Of a stretch of DNA of 11,099 nt, positions 7,468 through 11,099 are shown piece after piece. The stretch's first letter is position 1; every line of letters starts with the position of its first letter. This DNA comes from Kiritimatiellia bacterium (lineage in GTDB: Bacteria > Verrucomicrobiota > Kiritimatiellia > SLAD01). Location of the stretch: assembly GCA_007126995.1 (NCBI GenBank), contig SLAD01000060.1:1-11099 (forward strand), written 5' to 3'. The notes under the pieces were generated by a model. The model was not told the DNA's origin. It ran no database searches and saw only the letters and a program-made list of their open reading frames with translations. Made by a program: the position numbers and the translations under genes.

Positions 7468-8769
7468 TCAGGGGAATATCCCCCGAATGTTATAGACCTT
7501 GTTCAAGTGCTCGAGAGCTGAGCAGTAGGCTGCGGTCCGTAAGTCGCACCGCAGGGTCTTGGCCATCTGATTCACGCGGCGCGCGGCCGCAATCATCTTG
7601 GCGCGCAGTTGGCGGTCGACCTCCTCGGCGGACCACACCTCCGCTTGTCGATTCTGCTTCCATTCAAAGTAGCTGACTGTAACACCCCCAGCGCTACAGA
7701 GAATGGCGGGAAGAATCGTCACCCCCTTGTTCAGCAGATCGCGTTCGGCCGCGGGCGTCACTGGCGCATTGGCGGCTTCGACCAGGACGCGACAGTTGAT
7801 CAAGGCGGCGTTCTCGGTAGTGATCATCTGCTCCAAGGCGGCCGGAATCAGCAGGTCCACCGGCAGGGAATAAAAGTCCTCTTCCGAAAACGCTTTTCCA
7901 CCGGGGAACCCCGCTACGCCGCGATGTTCGGCGACATACGCGGCCAGGGCCTGCGCATCGAGGCCTTTTTCATTGACGATGGCCCCCGTATGATCCAGGA
8001 CCGCTTTGAGCGTGGCGCCGCGCTCACTCAGCAAGCGGGCTGTCCAAGACCCGACGTTACCGAAGCCGATCAGACTGTAACTCATTTGATCGATGGCGAT
8101 ATTCAGTTCAGGCAGCAGTTCCTCCAACACATCGACTGCGCCTTGTCCCGTCGCCTTATCCCGGCCGTGCGATCCACCATACTCCAAGGGCTTTCCGGTC
8201 ACCACGCCCGCCCGGCCCAGTCGCTTACTGGGCTCGGAGATATTCTCGTATGTGTCGGCCATCCACGCCATTACCTGCGCATTCGTGCCCACGTCGGGGG
8301 CGGGGATGTCATAATCTGGACCGATATTGGCACCGAGTGCGCTGACGAAGCGACGGGTCATCCGCATCAGCTCGTCTTCCGAAAGGGAGTAGGGGTCCAC
8401 CTTGACGCCTCCCTTGGCGCCTCCAAAGGGCAAGCGAATCAACGCGGTCTTCATCGTCATTAAGACAGCCAAAGCTTTCACATGATCTAACGTGACATCT
8501 TCATGGTAGCGAGTGCCGCCCTTGTAGGGTCCCAGCACATTATTGTGCTGGACACGATACCCTTTGAATAACCGAAAGGACCCGTCATCCATGCGGACCG
8601 GAAAATGGACAATCAGCTCGTTTTTGGGCTGTGCCATCATCAATTGCAACCGGCGCGGCAATTCCAACTGTTCACTCGCATCCAGAACGGCGGAAATGAT
8701 CTGGTGATAAATATTTTCGGTCTGGCATGTTATTCCCAGTTCATCAAGCACCGATGTCGTTATACTCAT
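7468..8769 (-). CDS. gdhA: Glutamate dehydrogenase (Glu/Leu/Phe/Val dehydrogenase family)
   Basis: A cytosolic, probably hexameric enzyme catalysing reversible oxidative deamination of glutamate to 2-oxoglutarate and ammonia with NAD(P). The N-terminal dimerisation/catalytic domain (about 35-165) contains GPYKGGTRYH (80-89), the catalytic Lys in LPFGGAKGGV (113-122) and PAPDVGT (156-162). K83, K107, K119 and D159 fall at a constant offset of six from the K89, K113, K125 and D165 known in the Clostridium symbiosum enzyme, so the active site is complete. The Rossmann domain has GFGNVG near 235. After the second beta strand comes VLDHTG; the acidic residue leans towards NAD, but specificity cannot be settled by eye. 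The 433-residue length is typical. ATG 8769 has a near-perfect AAGGAGGAAT site (8783-8774). It lies 35 bp after fumarase. Other family members, such as leucine dehydrogenase, are shorter and less likely. Confidence 0.95.
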   Translation of the reverse strand: MSITTSVLDELGITCQTENIYHQIISAVLDASEQLELPRRLQLMMAQPKNELIVHFPVRMDDGSFRLFKGYRVQHNNVLGPYKGGTRYHEDVTLDHVKALAVLMTMKTALIRLPFGGAKGGVKVDPYSLSEDELMRMTRRFVSALGANIGPDYDIPAPDVGTNAQVMAWMADTYENISEPSKRLGRAGVVTGKPLEYGGSHGRDKATGQGAVDVLEELLPELNIAIDQMSYSLIGFGNVGSWTARLLSERGATLKAVLDHTGAIVNEKGLDAQALAAYVAEHRGVAGFPGGKAFSEEDFYSLPVDLLIPAALEQMITTENAALINCRVLVEAANAPVTPAAERDLLNKGVTILPAILCSAGGVTVSYFEWKQNRQAEVWSAEEVDRQLRAKMIAAARRVNQMAKTLRCDLRTAAYCSALEHLNKVYNIRGIFP

Positions 8770-8773
8770 AGTA

Positions 8774-8804
8774 ATTCCTCCTTGATCTAGACGAAACGCG
8801 TTTT
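8774..8804 (-). promoter_or_regulatory. Ribosome binding site of gdhA and palindrome in the fum-gdh gap
   Basis: AAGGAGGAAT at 8783-8774 is the strongest Shine-Dalgarno in the window, suggesting high translation of glutamate dehydrogenase. Just after the fumarase stop lies the perfect 10-bp palindrome AAACGCGTTT (8794-8803). It is too short and too poor in T to be a clear terminator. Confidence 0.5.
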
Positions 8805-10409
8805 TTAGTAGAGGCGGTTGCCTTGGTTGTCACAGATGATCACAGCGGGCATGTCTTTGACCTCAATCTTGCGCACCGCTTCCATGCCCAACTCCGGGTA
8901 ATCCAGGATTTCGTTGTTGATGATGTTCCGCTTGGCCACCAGAGCGGCCGCGCCGCCAATGGTGCCCAGATAGAAGCCTCCGTATTTCTTGCATGCGTCC
9001 GCAACTACCGAAGACCGGTTGCCTTTGGCCAACGTAACAAGGGAAGCCCCGTTTTCCATGAAGGTTTCGATATAGGTATCCATGCGTTGCGCCGTGGTGG
9101 GACCAAAACTACCCGATGCCATCCCCTGCGGCGTTTTGGCGGGGCCGGCGTAATAGATGAAGTAATCCTTGAAATAATCCGGGATTGTTTGGGTCGCCTC
9201 GAATCGCTCCATCAGCCGGGCATGGGCCAGATCGCGAGCCACCAGCATGGGCCCCGTCAGCGATAGCAGGGTTCCCACCTTGAGCTTGGACAGGCTTTCG
9301 AGGTTCTCCGATAGCGGCCGGTTTAGGTCGATCGGCACTCCCGTTTCCCCGCTGCCCGCATCCTCGGCGGAATAGTATTGCTTGGGATTCTTTTCCAGAG
9401 CCTCCATGAAGATGCCATCAGCCGTGATTTTAGCCAGCGCGTTTCGATGCGCACTGCAACTAACCGCTATGCTGATAGGAACGGAGGCCGCATGCCGGGT
9501 CAGCCGGATGACGCGGGCATCCAAGGCAAAACGACGTCCCAAAAACTGCGCGCCCAAGCCGGAGTTGGCCGCGATCTCCATGACTTTAGCTTCCCACGCG
9601 AGATCACGGTAGGCGACGCCTTCTATTCGCCCGCCCACTGGCAGCCCGTCCAGATAACCTGCGGAAGCCAGCTTGTTTACTTTGAGATTCTGTTCCGGGG
9701 ACGTGCCGCCGATCACCACCGATACGTAGTAGGGCGGACAGGCAGCCACTCCGATAGCGGGAATCTTCTCCGCCAGAAACCGGTACAGACGATCCGCGTT
9801 CAGCATCACGGGCGTCTCGGCATAGAACGACGTCTTGTTGGCCGATCCGCCACCCTTTGCCACAAACAAGAATCGATACGCCTCTCCTTCCGTCGCCGAA
9901 ATATCAATTTGCGCCGGCAGGTTCGTGCTGCTATTGGACTCCTCAAACATGGAAAGGGATACCTGTTGGGAATAGCGCAAGGGATTGTTCCCGTACGCGT
10001 CATACACGCCCGCCGAAAGCCGCTCCGCATCGTCGGTGCCGGTTTGAACCCGCTCGCCTTTCCAACCCATGATCGTCGCGGTTCCCGTATCCTGACACAT
10101 GGGCAGCAAGCCTTCGGCGGCAATGACCGCGTTTTCGAGCAGCGTGTGCGCCACAAAGCGGTCGTTGTCGGAGGAAGAAGGATCATTCAGCGCGGACGAC
10201 AAAAGTTTGAGATGCGCGGGGCGATAGTAGTAGGAAATGTCCTTGAAGGCGCGCTCCGCCAAAAGCCGCAATCCTTCGGGTTCAACAAAGAGATACCGCT
10301 TCCCAAAGGCTTCCTCGACAGATACATGATCGGCGGTAATTTTTTCATAATCGGTGTTATCGGGACCTGTTTGCAGCCACTTTGCGTAACGAAAGGGGGG
10401 TGTGCTCAA
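8805..10409 (-). CDS. fumA: Class I fumarate hydratase, [4Fe-4S], fused alpha-beta
   Basis: A cytosolic iron-sulfur fumarase (EC 4.2.1.2) interconverting fumarate and malate in the TCA cycle; its exposed cluster makes it oxygen sensitive. At 534 residues it is a single chain carrying both the alpha-type domain (about 1-330) and the beta-type domain (about 365-534), like E. coli FumA/FumB. The three cluster cysteines are at C105 (LLPMCQDTGTA), C224 (AACPPYY) and C318 (VSCSAHRNALAKI), exactly the positions known in E. coli FumA. GGGSANKTS (187-195) and the beta-domain stretch AGPAKTPQGMASGSFGPTTA (421-440) are also typical. It starts at TTG 10409, backed by AAGGAGAG at 10424-10417. The preceding gene ends inside this ribosome site, so translation is coupled. 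Related L(+)-tartrate dehydratase is usually two separate chains, which makes fumarase the better call. Confidence 0.94.
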   Translation of the reverse strand: MSTPPFRYAKWLQTGPDNTDYEKITADHVSVEEAFGKRYLFVEPEGLRLLAERAFKDISYYYRPAHLKLLSSALNDPSSSDNDRFVAHTLLENAVIAAEGLLPMCQDTGTATIMGWKGERVQTGTDDAERLSAGVYDAYGNNPLRYSQQVSLSMFEESNSSTNLPAQIDISATEGEAYRFLFVAKGGGSANKTSFYAETPVMLNADRLYRFLAEKIPAIGVAACPPYYVSVVIGGTSPEQNLKVNKLASAGYLDGLPVGGRIEGVAYRDLAWEAKVMEIAANSGLGAQFLGRRFALDARVIRLTRHAASVPISIAVSCSAHRNALAKITADGIFMEALEKNPKQYYSAEDAGSGETGVPIDLNRPLSENLESLSKLKVGTLLSLTGPMLVARDLAHARLMERFEATQTIPDYFKDYFIYYAGPAKTPQGMASGSFGPTTAQRMDTYIETFMENGASLVTLAKGNRSSVVADACKKYGGFYLGTIGGAAALVAKRNIINNEILDYPELGMEAVRKIEVKDMPAVIICDNQGNRLY

Positions 10410-10425
10410 GATAACGCTCTCCTTA
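10407..10425 (-). promoter_or_regulatory. Ribosome site fused to upstream stop codon, TTG start of fumarase
   Basis: On the minus strand the upstream gene's TAA (10425-10423) runs into the Shine-Dalgarno as TAAGGAGAG, nine bases before the TTG at 10409-10407. Terminating ribosomes can reinitiate directly. This arrangement is why TTG is chosen as the start; the residues that follow, STPPFRYAKW, read as a natural N-terminus. Confidence 0.7.
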
Positions 10426-11049
10426 TGAATCGGCCAGGCTCATCAAGGACTCAAACGGGATCACCTCATCCCCGCCCACCTTGCCTATCAGCAACCATTC
10501 TTTCTGTATGGGATTGTAAATCAGATTCTTCCTTAGCCTGAAATTGGTGATCATACCGGATGATTTGACGTGAGTTCGAATGCCCGTGCAGCTCATGACA
10601 TCATTGCCTATCCTGATTTTATCTTCGCCTGCCGGACAGATCGGCACGTCGGCCGCAATAATCTTTTTCACCTGCTCTTCCAGCTTCTCGATATCAATGT
10701 CCGGCTCGTCCGCAAAGCTGATCACGAAGCCATGGCTGACATCTGAATGAATCACCGGCCGGTCGTAGTTGTACTCTTTCTCTAAAATCCGGGATGTGAT
10801 GTCCTCGGCGGAATGAGCCATGAACCGGTAGACGGCGGTTTTATCCGCGATGGTCTTTAGCTGATCCGGCTTGGGCCCGAAGATCGTCGGGCGCGCCACG
10901 ATAATTTCTTCGCCGATCCCAACCAGTACTTCGGCATTAAAGCCCAACACGCCATAGAGTTTATCGAAATGCTCAACCACCACCCGACGATTATGGTCCA
11001 GCGCTGACTTGATGGCCTCGGCAATTTCATACGGCTGTCGAAACGCCAT
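10423..11049 (-). CDS. Protein with a tRNA-synthetase second-additional-domain (SAD/editing)-like domain; possibly partial
   Basis: Not a protein I know by name. Residues about 72-172 resemble the editing fold shared by threonyl- and alanyl-tRNA synthetases and AlaX trans-editing proteins. HSAEDI (79-84) stands where those have HxxxH. GFVISFADEP (107-116) followed by DIEKLEEQVKKIIAADVPI (119-137) closely matches the N2 domain of ThrRS. SCTGIRTHVKSSGMI (153-167) matches the CGGTHV-x2-TGEI zinc motif of AlaRS. Departures are Asp83 instead of the second His, two extra residues between Cys154 and His160, and a shortened central segment. Editing domains hydrolyse mischarged tRNA; the same fold also occurs in some nucleoside kinases. 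Activity here is unproven. ATG 11049 has no real Shine-Dalgarno and the frame stays open to the window edge (11099), so the gene may begin outside. It is coupled to fumarase. Confidence 0.6.
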   Translation of the reverse strand: MAFRQPYEIAEAIKSALDHNRRVVVEHFDKLYGVLGFNAEVLVGIGEEIIVARPTIFGPKPDQLKTIADKTAVYRFMAHSAEDITSRILEKEYNYDRPVIHSDVSHGFVISFADEPDIDIEKLEEQVKKIIAADVPICPAGEDKIRIGNDVMSCTGIRTHVKSSGMITNFRLRKNLIYNPIQKEWLLIGKVGGDEVIPFESLMSLADS

Positions 11050-11099
11050 CTCGTATTGGGCATCTATATGAAAGGTATGGCCAGAAAAAGGGTTTGATG

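Noticed and set aside
7609..8463. 284-codon plus-strand open frame antisense to glutamate dehydrogenase
   Set aside because: Shadow of a gene with a complete active site on the minus strand.
9378..10541. 387-codon plus-strand open frame antisense to fumarase and part of the SAD-like gene
   Set aside because: It spans two genes with clear motifs on the other strand, and its translation has the low-complexity Arg-rich character of a shadow frame.

Overview
The window is a dense, roughly 57% GC bacterial segment of central carbon metabolism. Two gene sets converge on a 116-bp gap at 5412-5527. I see no rRNA, tRNA, CRISPR array, insertion sequence or phage gene. The organism cannot be fixed from the sequence. 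GTP-type PEP carboxykinase, an oxygen-labile class I fumarase and a ferredoxin-linked 2-oxoacid oxidoreductase fit an anaerobic or microaerophilic bacterium; a PVC-type or Nitrospirota-like lineage is only a guess.

Plus strand (384-5411): three tightly coupled genes form a 2-oxoacid:ferredoxin oxidoreductase operon. The first is a fused gamma-alpha subunit (KorA type). The second is the thiamine-diphosphate/[4Fe-4S] beta subunit (KorB type), 7 nt downstream. The third is a 736-residue protein whose GTG start overlaps the beta stop codon. Its last 70 residues are a single-cluster ferredoxin. Its middle looks like a decayed thiamine-diphosphate domain of the pyruvate:ferredoxin oxidoreductase type. 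This third protein is the most novel part of the window.

Minus strand (11099-5528, read right to left): a small protein with a domain like the second additional (editing) domain of alanyl/threonyl-tRNA synthetases, then class I fumarase, then glutamate dehydrogenase, then GTP-dependent PEP carboxykinase. The first two genes are coupled, with the stop codon sitting against the Shine-Dalgarno of a TTG-started fumarase. Gaps to the next genes are 35 and 140 bp.

Together the enzymes outline a route from glutamate to phosphoenolpyruvate: glutamate to 2-oxoglutarate (GDH), to succinyl-CoA plus reduced ferredoxin (Kor), later fumarate to malate (fumarase), and oxaloacetate to PEP (PckG). Succinyl-CoA synthetase, succinate dehydrogenase and malate dehydrogenase are not in the window. 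The first 371 bases hold no gene I can name, only an open frame running in from the left edge and a possible promoter.
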